IMG/VR virus record: IMGVR_UViG_3300018421_000010
Location: 1-64,000 of that record
DNA length: 64,000 bases
Reading direction: 5' to 3' (one strand)
Origin: a virus
Below are positions 25,597 to 34,418 of the stretch, piece after piece. Position 1 is the first letter of the stretch. Each line of letters begins with the position of its first letter. The position numbers were made by a program, and so were the translations under genes. The notes under the pieces were generated by a model. That model was not told the DNA's origin. It saw only the letters and a list, made by a program, of their open reading frames with translations, and searched no databases.

Positions 25597-26608
25597 TGCT
25601 ACACAATATATGTCCTATATTAAAACAACCGAGACTTGTAATTTAAACTGTTCTCATTGTTTTACTAACGGTACAAGTGGACGTAAGATTTATTTTAACC
25701 CTGTTGCTACAGCAGACTTTTTTAATAGGCTGTATGCCAAAATGCCCAACAGTGGAATAGCGTTTGAGTTTCACGGTGGTGAGCCTATGCTTGCACCTGT
25801 AGAAGATATGAAACTGTTTCACAAACTGACTTACGATGTTTGGGGTGACAGAGCATACTATGGCATGACTACTAACCTAACTTATAAACTAACAGACGAT
25901 AAACTTGATTTAATATACGGAATATTGCACAAGCGTTTGGGTACAAGTTACGATCCGTTTATACGTTGGGCAAATGAAAAACAACAAAAATTATGGGAAG
26001 ATAATGTACGTCAACTAACAGCAGACGGTGTTGAAATCAAATGCTTTGTAAGTCTAAGCAAGGACATGATACAAGAAAACCCAGCAGATGTTATTGAATA
26101 TCTTATTAGTTTAGGAATACAAGAAGTTGACTTTGAACGTTTAACTTCAGACGGTAATGCAGTACGCAATCCTAAAATATTTCCTACAAATATAGAAATA
26201 CAAGATTGGTATATGCTGCTTCATAAAGAAACACAAGCAAGAGGTTTGCGTGATAAAATATACAATCAAACACTTGAAAGTGTGTATATGAAGTTTGAAG
26301 AAGGCATTACTCGTGCAAGTACATTTTGTAGAGACTGTGAGCAAAAACTGTTTACTGTAAATGCAGATGGAACTATTGCAGGATGTCCTAACTCAGCACC
26401 TACAGCACACTATGCACACATAAGTGATGACATTGACACTGTGTTATATCATCCAGAACGTATGTGTAACATTGCTAATGAATTAAATAGAAATCCCAAG
26501 TGCTATGAATGCCCTGTGCAGTTTTATTGTGGTGGCGACTGTTATAAACTTGCGTGGGAAGGCAATGTATGTCCTGCACCTAAAAAACTTATGTTGGAGT
26601 TGGCATAA
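25583..26608 (+). CDS. Radical-SAM/SPASM protein, plus-strand copy 1
   Basis: 341 residues. The cluster-binding CxxxCxxC is CNLNCSHC at C19, C23 and C26, followed by the GGE-like HGGEP (about 63-67). The C-terminus has a SPASM-type region with CRDC, GCPNS, NPKCYECPVQFYCGGDC and CP. SPASM radical-SAM proteins commonly make thioether or C-C links in ribosomal peptides or activate enzymes. The start at 25583 overlaps the cupin by 14 nt; an in-frame ATG at 25610 is possible. Target unknown. Confidence 0.9.
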   Translation: MTVHNATQYMSYIKTTETCNLNCSHCFTNGTSGRKIYFNPVATADFFNRLYAKMPNSGIAFEFHGGEPMLAPVEDMKLFHKLTYDVWGDRAYYGMTTNLTYKLTDDKLDLIYGILHKRLGTSYDPFIRWANEKQQKLWEDNVRQLTADGVEIKCFVSLSKDMIQENPADVIEYLISLGIQEVDFERLTSDGNAVRNPKIFPTNIEIQDWYMLLHKETQARGLRDKIYNQTLESVYMKFEEGITRASTFCRDCEQKLFTVNADGTIAGCPNSAPTAHYAHISDDIDTVLYHPERMCNIANELNRNPKCYECPVQFYCGGDCYKLAWEGNVCPAPKKLMLELA

Positions 26609-27642
26609 TGGATTTAATTATTAAACCAACAGAAGCGTGTAACTTTAAATGTACATTCTGCTCGTCAACTAAGATTGACCCTAACAATGCAGGACTACTT
26701 GATCACGATTACATTTTTAGATTTTTAAAACGCTATCCTGATACAAACACTATTATTGTAAATGGTGGCGATCCACTAATGGTCGAGCCAGACTATTACT
26801 GGAAGATTATCAAGTTTTTAGATGAACATAATATGCCTGCAACTATTAGTTTTACTAGTAACTTGTGGCCATTCTATGTTAAGCCGGACAAGTGGGTTGA
26901 ACTGTTTAATCATCCACGCATGGGTATTGCTACTAGCTTCCAATACGGTAGTGGCAGACTTAAAGGCGATATGAGTGTGTTCACTGAAGAAGATTTTTGG
27001 AAAGTATCAGACAAGATGTTAGAGCTTGTAGGATACCGTCCTGAGTTTATTGCTGTTATTGATGATATGAATGATTGGAGTATTATTAAAACAGTTGAAC
27101 TTGCTAAACAAATGGACGTAGTATGCAAAGTAAACTATGCTATGGCCAGTGGCGAACAAGGTTACACTTATCGCCTAAGCAAAATATATAAAGCGTATTT
27201 AGACATACACGAAGCAGGTCTTACTCCTTGGGAATATAACACACAACAAATGATACGCAGACTGCAAACTGACACAACTACGTGTCCGCAGAACAGACAC
27301 TGTGACGAAGGTATTAGAGCATTTAATCCAGGTGGTGACTATTACAGTTGTGGCAGCTTAGGTGATGACAAAGATTATCCTATTGACTTTGAATATGAAA
27401 TGTCAGGCGGATTTAGCACACCATTGCAAGATGCACCTGAACTTATATCAATGAAGCAGGCTTGTTTGACTTGTCCTATGTTCCGTATATGTAACGGCTG
27501 TCGTAAAACCGTGCGAGATCATAAACGTGAAGGTGTTGTAGAAGATCATTGTTTTCAAATGAAACAACTTGCACCTAAGATACTAGAACTTAATGGTCAA
27601 GATCCTAACGAAGTTACACCTTATGTGAGAGAATATGACTGA
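26608..27642 (+). CDS. Radical-SAM/SPASM protein, plus-strand copy 2
   Basis: 344 residues. CNFKCTFC with C11, C15 and C18 lies at the extreme N-terminus; the GGE-like segment is VNGGDPLM near 50. The C-terminus carries ACLTCPMFRICNGC and a final DHC, a SPASM-like auxiliary cluster region. It overlaps copy 1 by one base and copy 3 by 8 nt. Sequence is clearly different from copies 1 and 3, so they are not a recent tandem duplication. No known maturase family is assigned. Confidence 0.9.
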   Translation: MDLIIKPTEACNFKCTFCSSTKIDPNNAGLLDHDYIFRFLKRYPDTNTIIVNGGDPLMVEPDYYWKIIKFLDEHNMPATISFTSNLWPFYVKPDKWVELFNHPRMGIATSFQYGSGRLKGDMSVFTEEDFWKVSDKMLELVGYRPEFIAVIDDMNDWSIIKTVELAKQMDVVCKVNYAMASGEQGYTYRLSKIYKAYLDIHEAGLTPWEYNTQQMIRRLQTDTTTCPQNRHCDEGIRAFNPGGDYYSCGSLGDDKDYPIDFEYEMSGGFSTPLQDAPELISMKQACLTCPMFRICNGCRKTVRDHKREGVVEDHCFQMKQLAPKILELNGQDPNEVTPYVREYD

Positions 27643-28552
27643 GTTTACTGTTAGCATAAACCCTACATACTTTTGTAACTTTCGTTGCGACTTTTGTTAT
27701 CTTACACCAGAGCAACTAGCAAACAAACATCGTATTAGCCCACAAGAACTTGATCAAAGATTAAGCGAAATAACTGTGCCTATTACACACGTTGACTTAT
27801 ATGGCGGTGAAATAGGATTACTTGACAAAGATTACTTTTACAGCATTAAAAGTGTAATAAAAAAACACTTTGCTGGTACTATAAATATTAATACTAACTT
27901 TAGTGCAAGACCGGATTTCTTTTTAGACGACGATGTGCATGTTAGTGTGAGCTATGATTTTGAAGCACGTGAGCTAAGTGACACTGTGTTAAGAAACATA
28001 TTATTGTTTCCTAAAGATGTAAGTGTACTTGTTTTAGCAAGCCCAAAAGTATTAGCAACAGACGTAGACTTTATGATTAACACATTTAATATGGTTCAGA
28101 ATATTAAGTGTGTTGAGATAAAACCTTACAGCACTAACCAAGCAAATGCACACCCTGTTACACACAAAGACTTTGAAGAACACGTTAAAAAATGGATAGA
28201 GTCACCAATACAAAAGCAATTTGATTTTGTAAATGTTGACGAGTTAGAAGATGTATTAGATGGAAAACGTAATGCATTTTCAAACGATCATGTTTATATT
28301 ACTCCAGATGCTAAGTTTGGTGTGCTAGAGTTTGATGACAATGATAATGAATATTTTGAAAAATATAATAAATTTGAAGATTATCTATTTTGGGCCGATC
28401 AAGAGCCAACAAAAAATTTAAGTCCTATATGTCATAGTTGCGAATACTATGGAAAATGTTTAACAGAACATTATAGATTTGTACATGACTTAGATAATGG
28501 ATGCAATGGTTACAAAGGATTAATAGACTGGTATGCTAGACTGGAAGATTAG
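27635..28552 (+). CDS. Radical-SAM protein, plus-strand copy 3
   Basis: 305 residues. The cluster site is CNFRCDFC (C14, C18, C21) followed by YGGEIG near 55, a GGE motif. The end has CHSCEYYGKCLTE and a late Cys, compatible with a twitch or partial SPASM domain. The ATG lies 8 nt inside copy 2, so translation is coupled. It is shorter than its neighbours. Function is inferred only from the radical-SAM fold. Confidence 0.88.
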   Translation: MTEFTVSINPTYFCNFRCDFCYLTPEQLANKHRISPQELDQRLSEITVPITHVDLYGGEIGLLDKDYFYSIKSVIKKHFAGTININTNFSARPDFFLDDDVHVSVSYDFEARELSDTVLRNILLFPKDVSVLVLASPKVLATDVDFMINTFNMVQNIKCVEIKPYSTNQANAHPVTHKDFEEHVKKWIESPIQKQFDFVNVDELEDVLDGKRNAFSNDHVYITPDAKFGVLEFDDNDNEYFEKYNKFEDYLFWADQEPTKNLSPICHSCEYYGKCLTEHYRFVHDLDNGCNGYKGLIDWYARLED

Positions 28553-28952
28553 ACAACAACTTTTTAATTCTACTGCGGAAGAATTTACAGACGACTTAAA
28601 TTTAGTTAATATTCGCACAGAAGAAGATAGTGTTACTTGGGCAGTAAAACACTTTAACGAACGTGTAGACGAATGGGTATATCCTGCTAAAAGTTATTTT
28701 GTAGCAATATGTTATGCTTATTGGATTAGTTTAGATTTTCGTTACGACTTTATTGAACTGCTAGACGACAAAGACTTGTTAGCAGGCAACGATCCATACT
28801 TTAAAACTTATAGTGAAGATAAAGCAACTTACAATGCTATACTTGATCAGGTTGAACTACCTGATCCTTCATCTCAGATGGGAATGGTGCCCGACGTTCG
28901 ATCGTATTATGAGGAAGAGATGATGTTTGACGAGTATCCCCTACATAGTTAA
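28533..28952 (+). CDS. Hypothetical protein ending the plus-strand operon
   Basis: 139 residues, acidic, with a Trp/Tyr-rich middle (SYFVAICYAYWISLDFRYD). It begins 20 nt before the stop of the previous radical-SAM gene and its last 116 bases overlap the convergent radical-SAM gene on the other strand. No catalytic motif and no membrane segment are convincing. It could be a partner of the enzymes; the overlapped tail is less certain than the body. Confidence 0.55.
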   Translation: MLDWKIRQQLFNSTAEEFTDDLNLVNIRTEEDSVTWAVKHFNERVDEWVYPAKSYFVAICYAYWISLDFRYDFIELLDDKDLLAGNDPYFKTYSEDKATYNAILDQVELPDPSSQMGMVPDVRSYYEEEMMFDEYPLHS

Positions 28953-30048
28953 AAAATTCACGTATAGGACATACGCCCGGCGGTAAGTCTCTTGCACGGT
29001 TCTTCCAGTCCCATTGTGTATAACAACGAAAACCACAACGATCAAAATAAGGACAACTTAAACAACCTACTTCATCCATGTATGCTTGCATAAGGTTGGT
29101 GTTGTCTTTTCTAATATATGCATGATTAAAGTCATTGCGTGTATAACGATGCCAACGACAGTTTGCAGTTGTGTTGTCAGGGAATATTGTGAGCTTGTTT
29201 AAACTCATACAGTGCATTTGATTTTTATCTTGTGTTAATAATTCTCTATAAGGAAATACCATAGGATAGTTATCTGCAATATATTTCATAAACTTCAAAT
29301 ACAAACTATCACTTGGTACTAGATGATCGTAACCTGGATCAGGAATAAAATCATCAAAGAACAAATCAAAATTTTTGTACAAGTAATCAAAATACTCATC
29401 GCCAGCAAACAGTGCGTTAATACTGTCTGTTGTTGCTACTAGGTTAATAGTAGACACATAGTCTTTGAAACGTTCGATATTTTTAGTGTATTGTCCGCCT
29501 GTAGGACGACCGCTTAGATCATAACTAGCAATCAGTTTACTTGGGATGTCTACTGCATTTAATTTGTCTAACAGTGTACGTACATCTTCGTGATATTTGA
29601 ATAAAAAGTTGCTGACCCAAACTACTTGTATTACATGTCCGTACTTGTCACAGATTTTTTTAATCTCAAGCATTAGATCATAATACATAGGATACAGTGT
29701 TTCTCTTGCACGGTCTTGAAACAGCTCTCCGCCTACCATATTAAACTGCATAGCATGTACTTTGCCTTGCATCTTTTTACAGTGTGCTTCTACTAGAGGA
29801 AGTTTAGCAAGCATTTCAGGATATGTCATGCCCACTGTACTGTCTTTGTCATGAAAGCAAAAGTCGCACACAATAGGACAGTTTTCAAATAGAGTGATTT
29901 CTATTTCGCCAATAAGAGGACGCTTACGCTCTAGTATCATATGCGTAACTGCATTTGCTGCTTGTTGTTCCGGAGTGTCTAATAAATGATCGTCGGTAAC
30001 ATTTTCAGGCATTAATGCTTTTAATATTTCTGTGCCACAACCGCCCAT
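28837..30048 (-). CDS. Radical-SAM/SPASM protein, minus-strand member 6
   Basis: 403 residues. An N-terminal extension of about 50 residues (starting MGGCGTEI) precedes CPIVCDFC (C57, C61, C64). The middle carries MVGGELF, a GGE motif. The C-terminus has a SPASM-type set: CMSLNKL, NCRWH, CLSCPYFDRCGFRCYTQ and CP. It differs from the five preceding genes, which form one family. It is the last gene of the minus operon, has a TATAAATA promoter motif 40 nt upstream, and overlaps the plus-strand 139-residue gene. Target unknown. Confidence 0.9.
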   Translation of the reverse strand: MGGCGTEILKALMPENVTDDHLLDTPEQQAANAVTHMILERKRPLIGEIEITLFENCPIVCDFCFHDKDSTVGMTYPEMLAKLPLVEAHCKKMQGKVHAMQFNMVGGELFQDRARETLYPMYYDLMLEIKKICDKYGHVIQVVWVSNFLFKYHEDVRTLLDKLNAVDIPSKLIASYDLSGRPTGGQYTKNIERFKDYVSTINLVATTDSINALFAGDEYFDYLYKNFDLFFDDFIPDPGYDHLVPSDSLYLKFMKYIADNYPMVFPYRELLTQDKNQMHCMSLNKLTIFPDNTTANCRWHRYTRNDFNHAYIRKDNTNLMQAYMDEVGCLSCPYFDRCGFRCYTQWDWKNRARDLPPGVCPIREFFNYVGDTRQTSSLPHNTIERRAPFPSEMKDQVVQPDQV

Positions 30049-31172
30049 TATCTATAACCTATATTATTGTAAAGTGCCATTACGTTTTTATTTATAAGGC
30101 ACTCGTTTTGTTGTATTACATCTGACATGAGTGTTTGTATTAGCCTTGAGTTACAATTTTCAACATACTCACAGTTGTTGCACACAAGGTTAGGTATATT
30201 TTTATACTGTTGTATTTGCAAGTTGTGCTTTTTATTCATTATACTTGTTAGCACACTGCCTTCTATTGGTATCTCAAAGCTCTCATGATATATTGGAGAG
30301 TTTTCATATAAGAAAGGAACAACATATAACTTGTCGTTATTAACAGTAACAATAACTTCGTTAAAGTTTTTATGACTATTATCACTTTGTTGCCAAATAA
30401 AGTTTTCTTTAAAACGTTTTTCGTCTTTGTCTACAACACTTTGTATACTGTTATTCCAGCCTTGTATTATGCCTAACATTTTGTCAGGCTTGTTTACCAT
30501 TGCACGTACTAGACTAGGTCCCCATTCTACAACAGTACCCCATTTTTTACGCACACTTTCTATTTTATCCAATACATCATCGTCAACTTTTTGTGTAATA
30601 TTACAAAGCAGACTTACTTCATACTCAACACTACTTGCTTCCATCATTGCAAGGCGTTTTTCAATAAGACTGTGTACGTTTGAGTTATCCAACATATGCA
30701 AGTCAACTGCTATTTGTACATCAAAAGGACGCTCACAAAGATAACTGTTTTCAACATGTTTAATTACTTGTTCAACACGTTCGTCTCCGATGAAAAAATC
30801 AACTGAACAGTTGTGTTGCAAGCCTCCTTCTTCAGGTAAAGCATCAACTATTTTACGAAAACGAGGATCTTCTAATACAGGTATAATATTGCCGCTTGAA
30901 AAGAAATCGGTAGGTCCTACAATAATATCATCAAGCACATATTGTTCGGTTAGTTCATCAACTAATTGTGCTGCTAGGTCAAGTCCTAACCCTGTTCCGT
31001 AGTTTTTTCTGCGTTTAACAAAACAACCTGAACAGTTATATGCACACCCTTCAAGTATTTCAAGCATGAGTTGTATTTTTATTTTGTTTTGATCAGCAGG
31101 ATTTACAAAACCTTCATCATGATAATCTGTTTTATTTTTGTTTAAGTAGTCTTGCCAATCTTTACGTAGCAT
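30048..31172 (-). CDS. Radical-SAM protein, five-member family member 5
   Basis: 374 residues from the ATG at 31172, chosen because GGAGAG lies seven bases upstream; an earlier in-frame start would overlap the previous gene further. The site is GCAYNCSGCFV (C43, C47, C50). Family markers follow: VGPTDFF near 95, PFLYENSPIYHESFE near 255-275, and CNNCEYVENC with a last Cys, an auxiliary cluster-type end. Shares GPTD and CNxC-x5-C with members 1-4. Its stop codon overlaps the next ATG by one base. Confidence 0.9.
   Translation of the reverse strand: MLRKDWQDYLNKNKTDYHDEGFVNPADQNKIKIQLMLEILEGCAYNCSGCFVKRRKNYGTGLGLDLAAQLVDELTEQYVLDDIIVGPTDFFSSGNIIPVLEDPRFRKIVDALPEEGGLQHNCSVDFFIGDERVEQVIKHVENSYLCERPFDVQIAVDLHMLDNSNVHSLIEKRLAMMEASSVEYEVSLLCNITQKVDDDVLDKIESVRKKWGTVVEWGPSLVRAMVNKPDKMLGIIQGWNNSIQSVVDKDEKRFKENFIWQQSDNSHKNFNEVIVTVNNDKLYVVPFLYENSPIYHESFEIPIEGSVLTSIMNKKHNLQIQQYKNIPNLVCNNCEYVENCNSRLIQTLMSDVIQQNECLINKNVMALYNNIGYR
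30089..30096 (-). promoter_or_regulatory. T4-consensus late promoter inside member 5, before member 6
   Basis: TATAAATA on the minus strand is an exact match to the T4 late promoter. It lies about 40 nt upstream of the ATG at 30048, within the 3' end of the preceding gene, and would give the last gene extra transcription. Confidence 0.55.
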
Positions 31173-32241
31173 TATAGCTCTCCAATACACGTAAAGGATA
31201 TACACAGTCTTTAAATTTATAGTGTTCCATATACTTTAGTACATGTTTACTCATACATATTTCTCTACGACTACAATTTTCACAACTTGTAGTTTCTGAT
31301 AGGTAATCTAGCTGTTCTAAATATAATGTTGTTTTTAAATCAGTCCAACTTTTAATGTCTGTAGGATTTTGCACACGAAACTCATCAGTTTTTATTAGTG
31401 CTGCTTCATAAACAAACGGAGTTGAATAAAACTCTCCTTGACTGAATGTATAGTTAAGTTCAAACGGACCACCTTGGTCTTTGTCTGCAATAGTCATTGC
31501 AAGATATTCTTTATTTGTATCGTTAAAAGTATTTTCAATAGTCTTAACCCAGTCATTAATTAAACGTTCGTGTATTACACCTTTGCTGTAACGTTGATAG
31601 CTAGGTAGTGTTTCCAATATACTTTCGTATTCATCACGCACTATGCGACTTATTTCTGCTAGATTTTCAATATTGCTATCTATATTAAATGTAATGTAAT
31701 AATCTACAGGATCAGTAAACTTGTTTAGTACTTCATGTATACGTGCAATGTTATTTTTTCTATATGTAGGATCTAAAACTTGTTTAGGATCTATTACAAC
31801 TTGGAAACCATATAGAAAATCATCACGCTTTGGTATACTGTTGAACTTCTCTATAACTTGGTCAATGTATTTGTCGTCTGCTTGCAGTGTACTTGGCATT
31901 TCAATAGTAGTACAACGACTTACTAGCGTTCTAAAGTTTTCGTAATCTAGTAAATCTAATATATTCAAGTTACCAAACACATCTGTAGGACCAATGTTTA
32001 CACTTGTAAAGCGTATATTGTTAGACATAAACAGTTCTTGTGCATCAAGTACCTTTTGAATGTCTTCGTTTGTAACTTGTTGACGTCTACGATTAACAAA
32101 GCACCCTGCACAGTTATGTATACAACCATCAAGAACGTCTAGAGTCATGTTTACTTTTATTTCGTGAGCATTTGCCACACCAATATTGTAATCTTCGTGT
32201 CCTCTAGTTGTTTCCCAATAGTTATTTTTTACGATTGGCAT
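31162..32241 (-). CDS. Radical-SAM protein, five-member family member 4
   Basis: 359 residues. GCIHNCAGCFVNRRR holds C40, C44 and C47. The family markers are IGPTDVFGNLN, PFVYEAALIKTDEFRV and CENCSRREIC plus a last CVYP. The start MPIVKNNYWE is nearly the same as that of member 3 (MPVIKNNLYYE), pointing to tandem duplication. Ends overlap both neighbours by 11 and 20 nt. Likely a SAM-dependent radical enzyme on a peptide or protein target. Confidence 0.9.
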   Translation of the reverse strand: MPIVKNNYWETTRGHEDYNIGVANAHEIKVNMTLDVLDGCIHNCAGCFVNRRRQQVTNEDIQKVLDAQELFMSNNIRFTSVNIGPTDVFGNLNILDLLDYENFRTLVSRCTTIEMPSTLQADDKYIDQVIEKFNSIPKRDDFLYGFQVVIDPKQVLDPTYRKNNIARIHEVLNKFTDPVDYYITFNIDSNIENLAEISRIVRDEYESILETLPSYQRYSKGVIHERLINDWVKTIENTFNDTNKEYLAMTIADKDQGGPFELNYTFSQGEFYSTPFVYEAALIKTDEFRVQNPTDIKSWTDLKTTLYLEQLDYLSETTSCENCSRREICMSKHVLKYMEHYKFKDCVYPLRVLESYNAT

Positions 32242-33403
32242 GGTATACTTTCTTTATTTCTTCTAGTCGTTCATCGCCGTCTTCAGTTACTAAGAACTTT
32301 TTGCGATAACCTTGCTTGTCTGCTTCAACTGAATAGTCTGTCCAGTCATACATTTCTGCTGCACTTTTATTATAGTTATAAATGTTCTTCATCATATTTT
32401 CTTTAGGTGCAATACAAGTGTCTACACCTAAGTAATCACGTAGTAATATTACTTTTCTGTTATAACAACTAAAGAACAAGTCGCAATTTTCACACTCTGT
32501 ACCTTTTGCACGTTCCATTTGTGTTAGTGTCTTGTAATATGCTTCGTCTAAGTCCTTAACTTCAAACTGTTCATCATACAATGCCATGTTTTCATACATA
32601 AATGGACTCAAATACCACTTGCCCTTCTTAAAGTTAAGTACTGTGTAGTTGTGTCCAGCATGAGAATGGTCAACCATGATGTTGTTTAGATGAGTGTCTT
32701 CAGGTAGTGCTTCAAAAAATGCATTAAACTGGTTAAGTGTACGCAATATTATGTTAGGTTTATGGCTACGACTAACACTTGGTATAAAGTCAATGGTAGT
32801 ATCAAACTCTTTAACTACAAAATCATGTATTTGTTCATAGTCTAAGTCATATTGTCTAATGTTTACAATGAATGTGTATGTACATTCGTGTTTTAGGTTA
32901 GCATCAATGTACGCAATACAACGTTTGAGCTGTTGTATGTACAATATGTCCTTGTAACGCATTGGATCTGTTGCAATACCTACCTCTATTTCAGTATCAG
33001 TGTTAACATTGGCGTGTAAGAAGTTAATCCAACGCTCTAAGTAGCTCATGTCTTGCTCTAAAAAGGTTGTAGTGAACGCAAGTATAGGAGAGTTTTCATT
33101 TATCATAGACAACAAGTCGGGATCTTGCATTACTTGGTAAAAGTTTTCGCTAGACAGGCAGTCTGTTGGGCCTATTAGTACTTCATCTACTAAAATTCCC
33201 TTGTCAGTTATGCGTTTTACAAACTCACGGCACTGTTTTAAGTGATTTTCTTCAGGAGCATTGCCTCTACGGTGTACAAAACAGCCCGGACAAGCGTGTA
33301 TACACCCGTCTAACACATCTAATTGTATTTTTACGGCACTAACTGGTTTAGTTTGTGTTTCTGTTGTTAGCTCGTAGTACAAGTTGTTCTTAATGACTGG
33401 CAT
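32222..33403 (-). CDS. Radical-SAM protein, five-member family member 3
   Basis: 393 residues. GCIHACPGCFVHRRG holds C34, C38 and C41, followed by IGPTDCLSSEN, PFMYENMALYDEQFEVKD and CENCDLFFSC with a last CIAP. The C-terminal 40 residues (SVEADKQGYRKKFLVTEDGDE) are an extension lacking in member 4. It overlaps member 4 by 20 nt and member 2 by 14 nt. Confidence 0.9.
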   Translation of the reverse strand: MPVIKNNLYYELTTETQTKPVSAVKIQLDVLDGCIHACPGCFVHRRGNAPEENHLKQCREFVKRITDKGILVDEVLIGPTDCLSSENFYQVMQDPDLLSMINENSPILAFTTTFLEQDMSYLERWINFLHANVNTDTEIEVGIATDPMRYKDILYIQQLKRCIAYIDANLKHECTYTFIVNIRQYDLDYEQIHDFVVKEFDTTIDFIPSVSRSHKPNIILRTLNQFNAFFEALPEDTHLNNIMVDHSHAGHNYTVLNFKKGKWYLSPFMYENMALYDEQFEVKDLDEAYYKTLTQMERAKGTECENCDLFFSCYNRKVILLRDYLGVDTCIAPKENMMKNIYNYNKSAAEMYDWTDYSVEADKQGYRKKFLVTEDGDERLEEIKKVYHANRKK

Positions 33404-34418
33404 TTAGGTACTCCTTGGGCAATACACACTCTGTTAAACCTCTATCTTGCATGTAAAACAGTACATTACGCTCTGCACAGCTCATTAAATGAGGACAACT
33501 TGCACATTCTTGAGTATTTTCAGCATATGCAAGGTTGCGAGACAAGAAATCATCACTGTTTATGTTTTGTACTTCAAAGTTTGGTGTACGTTGCAGTATA
33601 GCATCGTACAAAAACGGATTCATATACAGTTTACCATTGTAAAAACTGTAGTTAGAGCATCCATAGCCATTAAACTGTGCATCAAACATAGTATACAGGC
33701 TTTTGTACTTGGGGTCAATCTTTTGTTTGCTTAGTTCTTGTATAAACATTGGCAAATATTTACTTACTTTGCCTCTGCTGTTACGATCGTTAAGGAAACT
33801 TGGTAGTATAACTACAGGAGCATTGAAATCTTTCATGGTCATATCACATAAATGATTGTAATCAACACTATCAAATATGCCTGGATAGTAGTTTACTCTA
33901 AACTGCACACTGCCTTGTTTAAACAGTTCAAGTTTGCGACACATATCTTCAACATCGCCCTGCAAGTAACGTTCAATGTCGAGCACTATCTTAAAGTCTA
34001 TGTCAGGTGTGCGATCTAGTCCTTCGTAAAGGCTCCAAATCTTAGTGTGTTTAGCAAGTATTGTGTTGTAGTCCTGTAGTAGCGTTGAGTTAAAACTTAA
34101 TGCTGCAATGTTGTACAAGCGTTTCATACTAGGATGCTCCATCAACTCCCAAAAGTTTTCAGCATCAAATATATCAGTAGGTCCTATTACAACATCGTCA
34201 GGTGTATATGCACTAGATTCTAGTATATCACAAAGAGTTGTTAAGTGATCAGCACTGGTTAAGTTTTTGCGTGGAATAAAACAGCCAGGACACTGTTGAC
34301 TACAGCCGTGTAGTATGTCAGCATGAACTTCAACCCTAAGAAAGTTGTTATCCTTAGGGCTTACACCTTCAACGTAGTTATTAAATCCTGATGGAGTTGC
34401 GTTTAAGTTAACGAGCAT
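33390..34418 (-). CDS. Radical-SAM protein, five-member family member 2
   Basis: 342 residues. GCSQQCPGCFIPRKN holds C39, C43 and C46, followed by IGPTDIFDAEN, PFLYDAILQRTPNFEVQN and CASCPHLMSC with a last CVLP. Same domain order as members 3-5. It overlaps members 1 and 3 by 11 and 14 nt. The spread in sequence among the five members suggests different targets or reactions rather than gene-dosage copies. Confidence 0.9.
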   Translation of the reverse strand: MLVNLNATPSGFNNYVEGVSPKDNNFLRVEVHADILHGCSQQCPGCFIPRKNLTSADHLTTLCDILESSAYTPDDVVIGPTDIFDAENFWELMEHPSMKRLYNIAALSFNSTLLQDYNTILAKHTKIWSLYEGLDRTPDIDFKIVLDIERYLQGDVEDMCRKLELFKQGSVQFRVNYYPGIFDSVDYNHLCDMTMKDFNAPVVILPSFLNDRNSRGKVSKYLPMFIQELSKQKIDPKYKSLYTMFDAQFNGYGCSNYSFYNGKLYMNPFLYDAILQRTPNFEVQNINSDDFLSRNLAYAENTQECASCPHLMSCAERNVLFYMQDRGLTECVLPKEYLNASH

